From a bacterium (GTDB lineage: Bacteria; Planctomycetota; SZUA-567), in contig QKCJ01000050.1 of assembly GCA_003245715.1 (NCBI GenBank), forward strand, positions 1 to 51,734: 51,734 bases of DNA, written 5' to 3'. The notes below the pieces were generated by a model. That model saw only the letters and a program-made list of their open reading frames with translations. It ran no database searches and was not told the DNA's origin. The first letter of the stretch is position 1, and each line of letters opens with the position of its first letter. Of this stretch, positions 1 to 8,429 are shown one piece after another. Both the position numbers and the translations under genes were made by a program.

Positions 1-33
1 TTATAACCCGGAAATTCCGGAATTCAGGCAGGG

Positions 34-855
34 TCAATCTTTTTTGTCGTCATCATCCTTGGATTTGATGACATCAAAGGTCGCGTCACACTCAATTGTA
101 ATCTTCCCCATATAGCGTGCGTTCTGCCGGAATATCTTGATTGAGTCTATTTCCGCGCCCTTGACCTTTACCAGAGCTTTCTGTTTTAACCGCTCAGTGG
201 ATTTTATTTTTAGCTGAATCTCCCAACCGCCGGCTTTCTCGCGGAAATTCACGGCACGGGATTCTTTATTGGTGCTTGACACTTCTTCAGTAAAGGTTTC
301 AATATCCCTGTTGATTGGCATGGGCAGCAGATTCCGCAAACTACCCGGAAGAGAGTAATAATCATCTCCGATTCTGGCCAGATCATCAAAAGACAATTTT
401 TTGCTCCTCTCTGAACGCCCCTTGACTGCTTTTTTATCACTGGTATCAAGCTTCAGATAAATAGTCTTCTTGCTCTGCACCTCTTTATCATAGATATTCA
501 CTTCCTTGATTACACCGTTTATGGTCATCAGGGAATCAGACTTGAAGGATTTTTCCGGGGTAAACTCAATCAGAAAGGTCCAGTCAGCTTTTGAGACCAG
601 CAGAAAACAGGCACCGCTGGATTTGCTGATATATAACACGCGCTTTCTGATCTGCTCGAACTTCTTCTCAAGATACAGATTCTCCGGCGCTTTTTTCTTT
701 ACGCCGGCATCAAGCACCTCCTGCCCGTAAGCCATCAGCATATCATAGGTTACCGGCGGCTCTTCCTTTTCCTTCTCTTCTTCTTTCTTTTTCTTCGCAG
801 CAAAAACGGGCAAAACGAGCAACAGGCTCATAATAATCAATTTTCTCAAAAGCAT
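34..855 (-). CDS. Exported protein of unknown function
   Basis: 273 residues. The start has a strong ribosome binding site (GGAGGGGAG about 6 bases upstream) and encodes a short hydrophobic signal peptide ending near Ala19-Ala20, followed at once by a run of Lys and Glu. The rest is soluble. Two stretches, roughly residues 85-145 and 200-262, share a beta-rich pattern (a V/I-x-G turn, then alternating hydrophobic residues and a T-I-x-L/E strand), which could be a duplicated OB-like fold; that is inference. The C-terminus is acidic then basic. I recognise no family. It is transcribed away from purA from its own promoter, so it is probably a separate unit. Likely periplasmic. Confidence 0.75.
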   Translation of the reverse strand: MLLRKLIIMSLLLVLPVFAAKKKKEEEKEKEEPPVTYDMLMAYGQEVLDAGVKKKAPENLYLEKKFEQIRKRVLYISKSSGACFLLVSKADWTFLIEFTPEKSFKSDSLMTINGVIKEVNIYDKEVQSKKTIYLKLDTSDKKAVKGRSERSKKLSFDDLARIGDDYYSLPGSLRNLLPMPINRDIETFTEEVSSTNKESRAVNFREKAGGWEIQLKIKSTERLKQKALVKVKGAEIDSIKIFRQNARYMGKITIECDATFDVIKSKDDDDKKD

Positions 856-901
856 GAAAAACTCCCCTCCTCAACCAGACAAAGACATATTGCATCCTTT
901 T

Positions 902-929
902 ATTTTAGTGATACAACAATATCTGTCAA
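902..929 (-). promoter_or_regulatory. Sigma70-type promoter for the exported protein at 34-855
   Basis: On the minus strand, TTGACA (924-929) and TAAAAT (902-907) are separated by 16 bases. This lies about 47 bases upstream of the start codon and is close to consensus. Confidence 0.7.
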
Positions 930-998
930 ATTATTTAGCCCGATCAGGAAAAATACTGCAAAATACACGACAATTTAAAGTTTTTTTCAGCTTTTCAC

Positions 999-1026
999 TT
1001 AAACTCATCGCCCAGATAAATATAAT
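999..1026 (+). promoter_or_regulatory. Possible promoter for the purA operon
   Basis: A consensus -10, TATAAT at 1021-1026, has only a weak -35 (TTAAAC, 999-1004) 16 bases upstream. It would give a leader of about 80 bases before purA. The 856-1115 gap is AT-rich and otherwise holds only the divergent promoter. Confidence 0.4.
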
Positions 1027-1115
1027 CAGAATGTTTGTGCTTCGTAATTCCACGCCAGCGCAAACCACCATAAATTATAACTTTAATTTATCATATATAA
1101 TGTCAGGAGAAACAA

Positions 1116-2396
1116 ATGAGCGTTACCGCCATCATCGGAATGCAATGGGGCGACGAAGGTAAGGGCAAGATCGTCGACGCATTGGGAGAAGAAGCAAATA
1201 TCGTAGCACGTTGCCAGGGCGGTGGAAATGCCGGACACACGGTTGTCATCAGCGGCAAGATCTTCAAACTCCACCTCATCCCCAGCGGCATCCTGCGTGA
1301 GAATGCCATAGCCGTTATCGGTAACGGTGTGGCCTTTGATCCCGTCAAGGCCTGCGCCGAGATCGACGGCCTCGAAGAAAAAGGCATCAAGACCGCCGGA
1401 CGCCTCTTCATCAGTGACCGCGCCCACATCGTCATGCCTTACCACAAGATCCTCGACGGACTGCGTGAAGAATCACGCGGCAAGGCAAACCTCGGCACAA
1501 CCCGCCAGGGGATCGGCCCGACCTACGGTGACAAGGCTGCCCGCTGCGGTCTGCGCGGACACCACCTTGTAGACGTCGCAAACTTCCCGACCCTGGTCAA
1601 GGAACGCGTGGCCGAGGCTAACAAGCAGATTGAATTCATGGGCGGCGAGAAAATTGACGCTGACGCCATGCTTGCCGAGATCATGCCGGCAGTTGAAAAG
1701 CTCCGCCCCTACATCACTGACACAGTGGAACTGCTGCAGGACGCACTTGATGCGGACAAGAACATTCTTCTTGAAGGCGCACAGGGAGCGATGCTTGATA
1801 TCGACTTTGGCACCTACCCGTTCCTGACCAGCTCAAACACCACCACCGGCGGCTGCGCAACCGGCAGCGGCATCCCGCCCTGGGCTATCAAGGAAGTGCA
1901 TGGCGTTCTCAAGGCGTTCACCACCCGCGTCGGAACCGGCCCCTTCCCGACCGAGCTTGCAGGAGAACAGGCTGAATTATTGCGCGGCAGCGGCAAGAAC
2001 CACTGGGACGAATTCGGCACAACCACCGGACGCGCCCGTCGTTGCGGCTGGCTTGACCTGGTTGTCGCCCGTTACTCAACCCGCATCAACGGCATCACCA
2101 ATCTGCATATCACCAAGATGGATATCATGTCGACCTTTGATGAAATCAAGATCTGCACCGGCTACACCATTGACGGCAAACCAATCAAGGGCTTCCCGTC
2201 ATCGCTGGATGTGCTTGAAAAGTGCCAACCGGTTTACGAAGTATTCCCCGGCTGGAAGCAGGATATCTCACAGTGCAAGTCAATCAGCGACCTGCCTGAA
2301 GGCGCACAGAAATACCTCAAGCTCATCTCCAAGCATTGCGGCGTTCCGGTAACCTCTGCAAGTATCGGCCCGGGCCGCGAGCAGACACTCTTTTAA
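1116..2396 (+). CDS. purA: Adenylosuccinate synthetase
   Basis: 426 residues, the normal length. It joins IMP and aspartate using GTP to give adenylosuccinate, the first committed step to AMP, in the cytoplasm. The N-terminal GTP-binding signature (QWGDEGKGKIVD, residues about 10-21) is complete, followed by the GGNAGHT motif with the catalytic His. The IMP site (QGIGPTYGDKAAR), the EGAQGAMLDIDFGTYPFLTSS segment and the C-terminal GPGREQT are all present. Start ATG has AGGAGA 6 bases upstream. It heads a plus-strand run that also carries pyrimidine genes (pyrR, pyrB), so purine and pyrimidine synthesis may share transcription here. Confidence 0.97.
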   Translation: MSVTAIIGMQWGDEGKGKIVDALGEEANIVARCQGGGNAGHTVVISGKIFKLHLIPSGILRENAIAVIGNGVAFDPVKACAEIDGLEEKGIKTAGRLFISDRAHIVMPYHKILDGLREESRGKANLGTTRQGIGPTYGDKAARCGLRGHHLVDVANFPTLVKERVAEANKQIEFMGGEKIDADAMLAEIMPAVEKLRPYITDTVELLQDALDADKNILLEGAQGAMLDIDFGTYPFLTSSNTTTGGCATGSGIPPWAIKEVHGVLKAFTTRVGTGPFPTELAGEQAELLRGSGKNHWDEFGTTTGRARRCGWLDLVVARYSTRINGITNLHITKMDIMSTFDEIKICTGYTIDGKPIKGFPSSLDVLEKCQPVYEVFPGWKQDISQCKSISDLPEGAQKYLKLISKHCGVPVTSASIGPGREQTLF

Positions 2397-2482
2397 ATTT
2401 CACCAACACTCCCGCGCGCGCCCAAACACCAAAGAGGCGCAACAGGGATAACAATAATTGCGGCACAAAGGTAATAAAAAAA

Positions 2483-3157
2483 ATGAATGAATTTGAATGC
2501 AAGGCTTTTGAAAATTTTATCGAACGGCACAAAGCCGCCGGCACAATCTACAAGGCTTTCTATATGGGCTGGATTCTGATTCCGGCTATTGAAATGCTTA
2601 TCTCGGGACGCGCTGAAAGTCTCTGGGCAATCATTGTCTGCTGGGTGATCATCGGTCTGGCCGGCGTGTGGGTTCTTGGCGTCTGCCTTGATCTGGCGCT
2701 GACAATTTTCTGGAAGGTGCTTAACTACCGCGTCAAGGCCGACAAGAAGGGGCTTAATATTTTCTGGCGCAAGGGCAAGGGCGCGCTTGGCTTCCCCCGC
2801 AAGGCGATCAATAAAATGTTCTTCAAGGTCGCACCCAAAACCGGCGAGCGCTTCTTCGGCATTGCCCTGAACAAGCAGATGCTCAACCTCAACGCCGAGT
2901 CGGAAAAATTCTTCAACCGTTACCGCGACAAATACGAATGCGACTTTGCCCTCACTGACCGTCAGGTCGGCTCACAGGAAAAGATGAAAGAGCTTTCTGA
3001 TTATCTCCGGGCGAAGGCCAATATCCGTGTTGAGAACCGCGAAAAGATTGAACCGCTCATGAAAAAGCCGCTCAACATCTATCTTGCGGTGCTGGCACTG
3101 GCAATGTACGCACTGATGATCTACAGCGCGCTCAATCTGCCGGACATGAAGATGTAA
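2483..3157 (+). CDS. Small membrane protein of unknown function
   Basis: 224 residues from the ATG that I choose (MNEFECKAFENF), preceded by AAGG about 11 bases upstream. An upstream in-frame extension is possible but would overlap the end of purA and has no hydrophobic or conserved look. Hydrophobic segments sit near residues 27-45 and 50-80 and at the C-terminus (about 200-218). The middle is soluble, rich in Lys, Arg and Phe. I do not recognise a family. It lies between purA and pyrR, 86 bases after purA and 32 before pyrR, so it is probably cotranscribed with both. Confidence 0.75.
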   Translation: MNEFECKAFENFIERHKAAGTIYKAFYMGWILIPAIEMLISGRAESLWAIIVCWVIIGLAGVWVLGVCLDLALTIFWKVLNYRVKADKKGLNIFWRKGKGALGFPRKAINKMFFKVAPKTGERFFGIALNKQMLNLNAESEKFFNRYRDKYECDFALTDRQVGSQEKMKELSDYLRAKANIRVENREKIEPLMKKPLNIYLAVLALAMYALMIYSALNLPDMKM

Positions 3158-3189
3158 AAAGGCCAATCTCAATTTAAAGGGATTAAACT

Positions 3190-3735
3190 ATGGCGACAAA
3201 ACTTTTTGATGAAGAATGGATCGGGACGGCGTTCAACCGCTTTGCCAACACTATTGCCGATGAAAAAAACCGCGGCGATGGTCTGGCAATTATCGGTATC
3301 CAGACCCGCGGTGCGGAGATGGCTGACCGTATCTCCGAAGCGCTCAGGGCTAAAGGTGAAGAACCCCTCACCGGCTACCTCGATCCGACGATGTTCCGTG
3401 ATGACCTGCACACCGGTGCAGGGCTCAAGAACATCAAACCGACCGAGATCAATTTCGACATTACTAACCGCGCGGTTATTCTTGTTGATGATGTGCTGCT
3501 GACAGGTCGCTCGGTGCGCGCGGCGATGGACGGACTGCTGCATTACGGCCGCCCCTCCTGCATACGCTTGTGCGTGATGGTTGACCGCGGCGGCAGGGAG
3601 TTGCCGATCCAGCCGGATATTGTCGGGGCGCATGTTGATGTCCCCAAAGGCGGCTGGGTTCGCGTCAAACTGCAAAAAACTGACAACCGTCAGGACGCTG
3701 TTTACCTTGTCGGTCAGGGCGACGAAGAACCTTAA
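3190..3735 (+). CDS. pyrR: PyrR bifunctional regulator / uracil phosphoribosyltransferase
   Basis: 181 residues, typical for PyrR. In known members it binds pyr mRNA when UMP/UTP is high and promotes attenuation, and it also has weak uracil phosphoribosyltransferase activity. The PRPP-binding signature VILVDDVLLTGRSVRAAMD (about residues 96-114) is intact, as are the N-terminal IGIQTRG region and a later VDRGGRELP. The start ATG follows GGGATTAAACT. It sits directly upstream of pyrB with a GC-rich hairpin in between, which suggests, but does not prove, that it controls the downstream gene. Confidence 0.93.
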   Translation: MATKLFDEEWIGTAFNRFANTIADEKNRGDGLAIIGIQTRGAEMADRISEALRAKGEEPLTGYLDPTMFRDDLHTGAGLKNIKPTEINFDITNRAVILVDDVLLTGRSVRAAMDGLLHYGRPSCIRLCVMVDRGGRELPIQPDIVGAHVDVPKGGWVRVKLQKTDNRQDAVYLVGQGDEEP

Positions 3736-3756
3736 TTTTTAGTTTTTATAATAAAA

Positions 3757-3786
3757 TCCCCGGGCCAGTCCCGGGGAATCTTTAAA
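3757..3786 (+). terminator. GC-rich hairpin between pyrR and pyrB (possible attenuator)
   Basis: TCCCCGGG (3757-3764) pairs perfectly with CCCGGGGA (3770-3777) around the loop CCAGT. The downstream U-run is weak (CTTT). The A-rich 5' flank would make it a stronger terminator on the minus strand. Its place behind pyrR and before pyrB suggests attenuation, but no clear antiterminator partner is visible. Confidence 0.5.
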
Positions 3787-3815
3787 ATCATTCAGGCTTT
3801 TAGCGGAGACATGCT

Positions 3816-4769
3816 GTGAACTGGACCAGAAAACATCTTCTCGGACTTGAGGAACTTTCAGCTGAGGAAATCATGATTATCCTCCAGACTGCCGATAACT
3901 TCAAATCTGTCTCTGAGCGGGCGATCAAGAAAGTCCCGGCGCTGCAGGGACGTACGGTTGTCAATATGTTCTACGAACCATCAACGCGCACCAACCTTTC
4001 CTTCACGGTTGCCGAGCGCCGACTTTCCGCTGACGTTCTCTCCTTCAGCAAGAGCGGCTCGTCCGTCTCAAAGGGCGAGACCCTTGTTGACACGGCAAAA
4101 AATATCGAAGCTCTTGGCGTGGACATCATGGTACTGCGCCACGCTGCTGCGGGCGCGGCCAAACTCCTCAGCGAGAATGTCCACTGCTCAGTCGTCAACG
4201 CCGGTGACGGGCAGCATGAACACCCGACCCAGGCACTGCTTGACCTCTACACCATGCGCGAAGTTATTGCGGAGAATCCCAAGTTCAATGATTTTTCAGA
4301 TATCAAAATCGGTATCGTCGGCGACATCAGCCACAGCCGCGTAGCCAGAAGCAATATCTGGGGGCTGACCAAACTCGGCGCCAAGGTCATGGTCGTCGGC
4401 CCCACAACCATGATCCCGCCGGATATCGAAAAGATGGGCGTGGAGGTCTGCCACGACATGGACAGAGCGATACTTGAATGTGATATGCTCAACATGCTGC
4501 GCATCCAGTTTGAAAGACAGAGCGGCGTCTGCCCGTTCCCGAGTATCAGCGAATACACCCGGCTCTTTGGCCTGACCTCCAAACGGCTCAAGCGCCTCGG
4601 GCGGGAAGACATTGTCATCATGCACCCCGGACCTGTTAACCGCGGCATCGAACTCTCACCGGAAGTTGCCGACGGCAAGCAGAGCGTTATTCTAAGACAG
4701 GTTGAAAACGGCGTGGCAATCCGCATGGCGGTGCTTTTTCTTGTCAACGCCGCAAGCGCCAGCAAATAA
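3816..4769 (+). CDS. pyrB: Aspartate carbamoyltransferase, catalytic chain
   Basis: 317 residues, normal for PyrB. It condenses carbamoyl phosphate and aspartate, the first committed pyrimidine step. The carbamoyl-phosphate loop FYEPSTRTNLSF, the HPTQALLDLYTM motif and HPGPVNRGIEL near the C-terminus are all present. The start is GTG: GGAG at 3805-3808 is 7 bases away, while the ATG at 3811 is only 2 bases from that site and opens a two-codon frame (Met-Leu-stop) whose TGA overlaps the GTG. No pyrI or pyrC follows. The gene after it encodes an exported Memo-AMMECR1 protein. Confidence 0.96.
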   Translation: MNWTRKHLLGLEELSAEEIMIILQTADNFKSVSERAIKKVPALQGRTVVNMFYEPSTRTNLSFTVAERRLSADVLSFSKSGSSVSKGETLVDTAKNIEALGVDIMVLRHAAAGAAKLLSENVHCSVVNAGDGQHEHPTQALLDLYTMREVIAENPKFNDFSDIKIGIVGDISHSRVARSNIWGLTKLGAKVMVVGPTTMIPPDIEKMGVEVCHDMDRAILECDMLNMLRIQFERQSGVCPFPSISEYTRLFGLTSKRLKRLGREDIVIMHPGPVNRGIELSPEVADGKQSVILRQVENGVAIRMAVLFLVNAASASK

Positions 4770-4821
4770 GCAAAATTTTTCGCGGGCTATTCAAGACCAT
4801 TAAAATAGTTAAGGAGAGGGC

Positions 4822-6540
4822 ATGAACTCTTTGAGGTTCTTTAAATTTTCAAGCTGCATGATAATTCTGCTTATCGCCACTCTCGGCTGCCTTCAGGCTC
4901 AGGAAATGGACAAGCTTGTCCCCGACGCTGATTCGCCTGCGGCGAAACTTCTTGACAACCCTGACCCCAACCGGCTGTCAGAGAAAACCGCTACCGGCAA
5001 AGCCCAGCCAAATACCAAAGACAATAACCCCACGCAGCCGGTCAAGGAGATTTTCCTGCGCCTGCCAACCTATCCGCAGAATATCCGCCAGCCAATGGGC
5101 ATCAATGTTTACTACCCGGCAGACAAGCAACTCCTGCTGCGCCAGCTCGCTTCACTTGACACCCCGCAAGCCCTCCCACCGGTTCCGGGCGTTGCCAAAA
5201 TTTATATCGCGCCCTGGGGCGCGATCCACGGTGCGCTGCCTACAGCCGCCAAAGTCTACCGCCACATCCGCGATAATGGCGGCGCACGAACCATTATTCT
5301 CGTATCACGCCCGCACTGCACCAAGATGAATGTACCCGCCAGTGTCTGGCCTAACGGCGGCTACGCCACACCAGTCGGCATCACCAAAATCAACGCCCTC
5401 GCCGCGATGACCCTTTTAAAGAAACCGGGTTTTTATTTTGAAGCCAACATCCATGGACGCGAAGCATCTATCGAAACCAACGTTCTGCTCATCCAGCATT
5501 TCCTGCCAGAGGCAACCATCGTCCCGGTGCTGATTGATCCCAAATCAAAAGAAGAAGAAACTGCAATTGCCGAAGCTTTAGCCAAGGCCGCGCGCGCTCC
5601 GGGAGCGGTACTCGTCGCAGTCAGCAACATGTCTTACGCGGTAGTCTCGCAGGAAGAAGCCGGCAGGCTTGACCTGAAAACAATCACCGCCCTCAACACC
5701 ATGGATATTAACATTATCAACAATACCGGACTCAAGCGCGACTCAGCCATGCCGCACAACTCCGGCGTGCTTGATTCACCAAAGGCGGTAATTGCCGCGA
5801 TGATCGCCGGGCTTGAGCTTGAGATGGATACCGTAACCTGGCTTGGCCATGCGGCGGTACGTCAACTTCCTTATGCACCGCTGGTCACCGGTTGCGCCGC
5901 AGCAGCCATCTCCGAGCGCGCCGCCATCAAAGAGGAAGACAAGGCAAACCCCAACCTTCCTGCGGCCAATCTGCTCTCCACTGCCGCGCAAAAAGAATTA
6001 GGCATTATAGCCAGAGACAGCCTTGAAGCCGCGGCCGTTCACGCACGTTACGACACACCCTACCCGCAAAGCCCGGAGCTTCTGAAAAAACGCGGCATCT
6101 TTGTGACCGTCCTCGACAAGGACAACAATGAACTTGCCAGCATGGGATTTCTTGGGCCGCAAAGCAGAACCTGTGTTGCTGTCAGTGAAGCCGCGCGGAT
6201 GTGCGCCGTCGGTGAAGATCCGCAAATGCCTGCACGCCTGACAGCTGAACAGGCTAAAAACGCCACAATACTGGTTTCGGTTTTAAAAGATTTCCGCACC
6301 GCCGGCAACTGGCAGGACGTAAAAAATGGTGACGGCATTGTTCTGGCCCGGGGCACCAACCGCTGCACTGTTCTCCCCTCAACAGCCAAGCGCCACCACT
6401 GGTCGGTTGAGGACATGCTCGGTTTTGCCTGCAAACGCGCCGGCCTTCGACCTGATGCCTACCGCCTGCAGAGCGTTGACATCTTCACCTTTAAAACCGA
6501 CATCTATGTGTTTGAACCGGGCAATGGCTATTCAAAATGA
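4822..6540 (+). CDS. Exported Memo-AMMECR1 fusion protein
   Basis: 572 residues. An N-terminal hydrophobic segment (about residues 9-24, ending LGCLQAQ) is a signal peptide; a Cys near the end makes a lipoprotein possible but the lipobox is poor. A Pro-rich linker leads to a Memo-like (AmmeB) domain at about 120-365, then an AMMECR1 domain at about 385-565 (GIFVTVL, later ILVSVL and FACKRAGL). Key motifs are altered: the usual EHSxE of Memo reads EASIE, although an IHGR histidine remains just before it, and the LRGCIG signature of AMMECR1 is replaced by LASMGFLGP. The radical-SAM partner (AmmeR) is not in the window. The stop overlaps the hemA start (ATGA), so the two are translationally coupled. 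Biochemical function is unknown. Confidence 0.8.
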   Translation: MNSLRFFKFSSCMIILLIATLGCLQAQEMDKLVPDADSPAAKLLDNPDPNRLSEKTATGKAQPNTKDNNPTQPVKEIFLRLPTYPQNIRQPMGINVYYPADKQLLLRQLASLDTPQALPPVPGVAKIYIAPWGAIHGALPTAAKVYRHIRDNGGARTIILVSRPHCTKMNVPASVWPNGGYATPVGITKINALAAMTLLKKPGFYFEANIHGREASIETNVLLIQHFLPEATIVPVLIDPKSKEEETAIAEALAKAARAPGAVLVAVSNMSYAVVSQEEAGRLDLKTITALNTMDINIINNTGLKRDSAMPHNSGVLDSPKAVIAAMIAGLELEMDTVTWLGHAAVRQLPYAPLVTGCAAAAISERAAIKEEDKANPNLPAANLLSTAAQKELGIIARDSLEAAAVHARYDTPYPQSPELLKKRGIFVTVLDKDNNELASMGFLGPQSRTCVAVSEAARMCAVGEDPQMPARLTAEQAKNATILVSVLKDFRTAGNWQDVKNGDGIVLARGTNRCTVLPSTAKRHHWSVEDMLGFACKRAGLRPDAYRLQSVDIFTFKTDIYVFEPGNGYSK

Positions 6541-7757
6541 GACTTGTCTGCCTCTCCATTTCATTTGAAAAAAATGACCTCGCAAGGCGCGGGAAGTTTG
6601 CCTTGCAGGGACATGACCAGACGCGTCTGTGCAATTATTTTATCGATCACGGCGCGACTGAAGCGCTCTGCCTCTCGACCTGCAACCGCGTTGAGACCTA
6701 TCTGGTTTTCCCGAAAAAATTCAGCGGCGATTGCACCGCCATCTACGCCGACTACCTTCAGATCGACAAGAATCATTTTTGCGAATGCTTGGATCTATAT
6801 CCTGACGCCAAGGCACTTGAACATCTTTTTGCGCTGGCTTGCGGAGCGCGCTCTCTGGTTGTCGGTGAGACGGAAATACTCGGGCAACTGAAGCAGGCTT
6901 ACGCCGTTGCAGTTGCCGAAAACCTCACCGGAAAGATTCTTAACCGCACCTTCCAGCGAGCATTTTCTGTCGCCAAACAGATCCGCACCGGCACCGACAT
7001 CGGCCGCTACCGTGTATCCGTCGCGAACACCACCGTTGAGGCGGCACTTGATAACCTGAAAAAATATGATGCACCGGTTATTACCGTCTGGGGGACGGGA
7101 ACTGTCGGACGCGCGGTGCTGCAGGCACTCGCCGACAACGGCTATAGCAAAGGAATTATCCTAACCAGAAACCCGGCGAAATTTTACGCTGCCCCCAAGG
7201 GCTGGCGCATTGAAGACAGCCATAATTTCAAAGAAAAAATTTTGTCTTCCGACTTTTTATTCACCTGCACCGGAGCGCCCCACCCGGTACTCCACCCCTC
7301 AGACCTCACCGGCCTCAACAATCCGCTTTACATTTATGATATCGCCGTCCCCAGAGACACCTCGCCTGACCTTGCCGGTATTGAAAAGATACATCTTTTT
7401 GATATGGACACGCTGGCAAAGCTTATCAGCCAGAACCGCAGCACCCGCCAATCCATCAAAGAGGAAATCCTGCCGATTTTAGCGGATGAAGCACAAAAAT
7501 TCTGGCGCTGCCTCAACGCGGCGATACATGAAAAATGCCTTGCGGACTGGCGCGTTGATGCGCATGAACTTCTTGAAACGGAGATGGACAGCCTTTGCAA
7601 CGAGTGGCCTGATATGCCGGAAGAAATCCGGGAAAAATTCCACGCCATGGCAAACAAACTGATGCACCGCATGCTGCATTGGCCAAGCCAGAGCCTCCAG
7701 CGCGCAATCCGTGACGGCCTGCCCTGCGCCGACTTTTTCACTGACTTTGACAAGTAA
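6537..7757 (+). CDS. hemA: Glutamyl-tRNA reductase
   Basis: 406 residues, the usual length. It reduces Glu-tRNA(Glu) to glutamate-1-semialdehyde with NADPH, the first step of the C5 tetrapyrrole route. The catalytic Cys lies in LSTCNRVE (about residue 44). The FQRAFSVAKQIRTGTDIG motif and the Rossmann segment TVWGTGTVGRAVLQAL follow, and the helical dimerisation tail is full length. Its ATG overlaps the stop of the preceding gene by four bases. hemL and hemB are not nearby; other tetrapyrrole genes (cbiD and a CysG N-terminal type protein) are 35 kb away. Confidence 0.95.
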   Translation: MRLVCLSISFEKNDLARRGKFALQGHDQTRLCNYFIDHGATEALCLSTCNRVETYLVFPKKFSGDCTAIYADYLQIDKNHFCECLDLYPDAKALEHLFALACGARSLVVGETEILGQLKQAYAVAVAENLTGKILNRTFQRAFSVAKQIRTGTDIGRYRVSVANTTVEAALDNLKKYDAPVITVWGTGTVGRAVLQALADNGYSKGIILTRNPAKFYAAPKGWRIEDSHNFKEKILSSDFLFTCTGAPHPVLHPSDLTGLNNPLYIYDIAVPRDTSPDLAGIEKIHLFDMDTLAKLISQNRSTRQSIKEEILPILADEAQKFWRCLNAAIHEKCLADWRVDAHELLETEMDSLCNEWPDMPEEIREKFHAMANKLMHRMLHWPSQSLQRAIRDGLPCADFFTDFDK

Positions 7758-7788
7758 GCGCAATACCGATATCAGCAATATTGCAAAA

Positions 7789-7823
7789 AAAGAGGTGAGA
7801 GCAGTTGCCCTCACCTCTTTGAT
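7789..7823. terminator. Bidirectional terminator between hemA and exbD
   Basis: AAAGAGGTGAG (7789-7799) pairs perfectly over 11 bases with CTCACCTCTTT (7810-7820) around a 10-base loop. An A-run precedes it and T residues end the stem, so it can serve the plus-strand hemA unit and the convergent minus-strand exbD unit. Confidence 0.8.
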
Positions 7824-7848
7824 AAATAAATTTACCCCCCGAAAAAAC

Positions 7849-8301
7849 TCAGTTGCCGTAACCAAACTTCACATTCCCCATCCGCGCGCGGTAACAGGCG
7901 TCAAGCGCGTGCAACACATGGCCAAAATGCACCTTCCGGTCAGGCAGAATCGCCACCGGCCACTCTTTATCGCCATGACTCCTGCCAACCAGCATCCCCG
8001 CCAGACGGCTCTCCGCCCCAAGCGAAGCCATGCCAACCGGGCGGCCATCAACCACAAAACGGGCATTGTTCGGATCACTCGGAACCGGTAGAATCCTGAT
8101 TTTTATATCTTCCTTAGGAATCTCAGTATTATCGGTGTTTTTAGCAGACTCTGTATTCTTCGGAAGATTTGCCTCCAGCCTGATTTCCGGCTCTTTAAAG
8201 GGCTGGAGCAGAAAGAAGATCAGCAGCAGAAAGACAATATCAATCATGGAGGTAAAGGAATCATTGGGCTCTTCTTCAACCGAACTCTTAATCTTACCCA
8301 T
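7849..8301 (-). CDS. ExbD/TolR-family protein, second copy
   Basis: 150 residues. One membrane segment (about residues 20-38) contains the essential Asp of the family in SMIDIVFLLLIFFLL, followed by a periplasmic domain. In the known Exb, Tol and Mot systems this Asp carries protons through the channel formed with ExbB/TolQ and drives a periplasmic partner. The periplasmic part holds a long polar linker and the beta-rich core of the family. The start ATG has AGGAGAG upstream. It is the last gene of the cluster, 128 bases after the first exbD. Two different ExbD proteins suggest a heteromeric rotor. Confidence 0.88.
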   Translation of the reverse strand: MGKIKSSVEEEPNDSFTSMIDIVFLLLIFFLLQPFKEPEIRLEANLPKNTESAKNTDNTEIPKEDIKIRILPVPSDPNNARFVVDGRPVGMASLGAESRLAGMLVGRSHGDKEWPVAILPDRKVHFGHVLHALDACYRARMGNVKFGYGN

Positions 8302-8429
8302 ACTCTCTCCTATGTTTAATTCCCACGGCGCAGCTAAAAGAATTTATCCTGCTATACCGCCACGTACCGAGATGGAGAACGCTGTCCTACCATCCCTAAA
8401 AACCTAAACAACTAGCACAAATTACCCGG

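Noticed and set aside
1..33. CCGGAAATTCCGG palindrome as terminator of the first minus gene
   Set aside because: The perfect palindrome leaves almost no loop and there is no T-run; the real end of that transcript may be outside the window.
40..60. DDDDK near the C-terminus of the first protein, like an engineered tag or enterokinase site
   Set aside because: It sits in a naturally Lys/Asp-rich tail with no vector sequence around it; chance composition explains it.
814..855. Divergent long frames in the purA and envelope-cluster genes, such as 1900-2352 and 11498-12307 plus
   Set aside because: They are antisense or shifted frames of strongly conserved genes, with no ribosome site, family motif or independent codon pattern.
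1096..1101. TATAAT as the purA -10
   Set aside because: It lies only about 15 bases before the start codon and would place the transcription start on or after the ribosome site.
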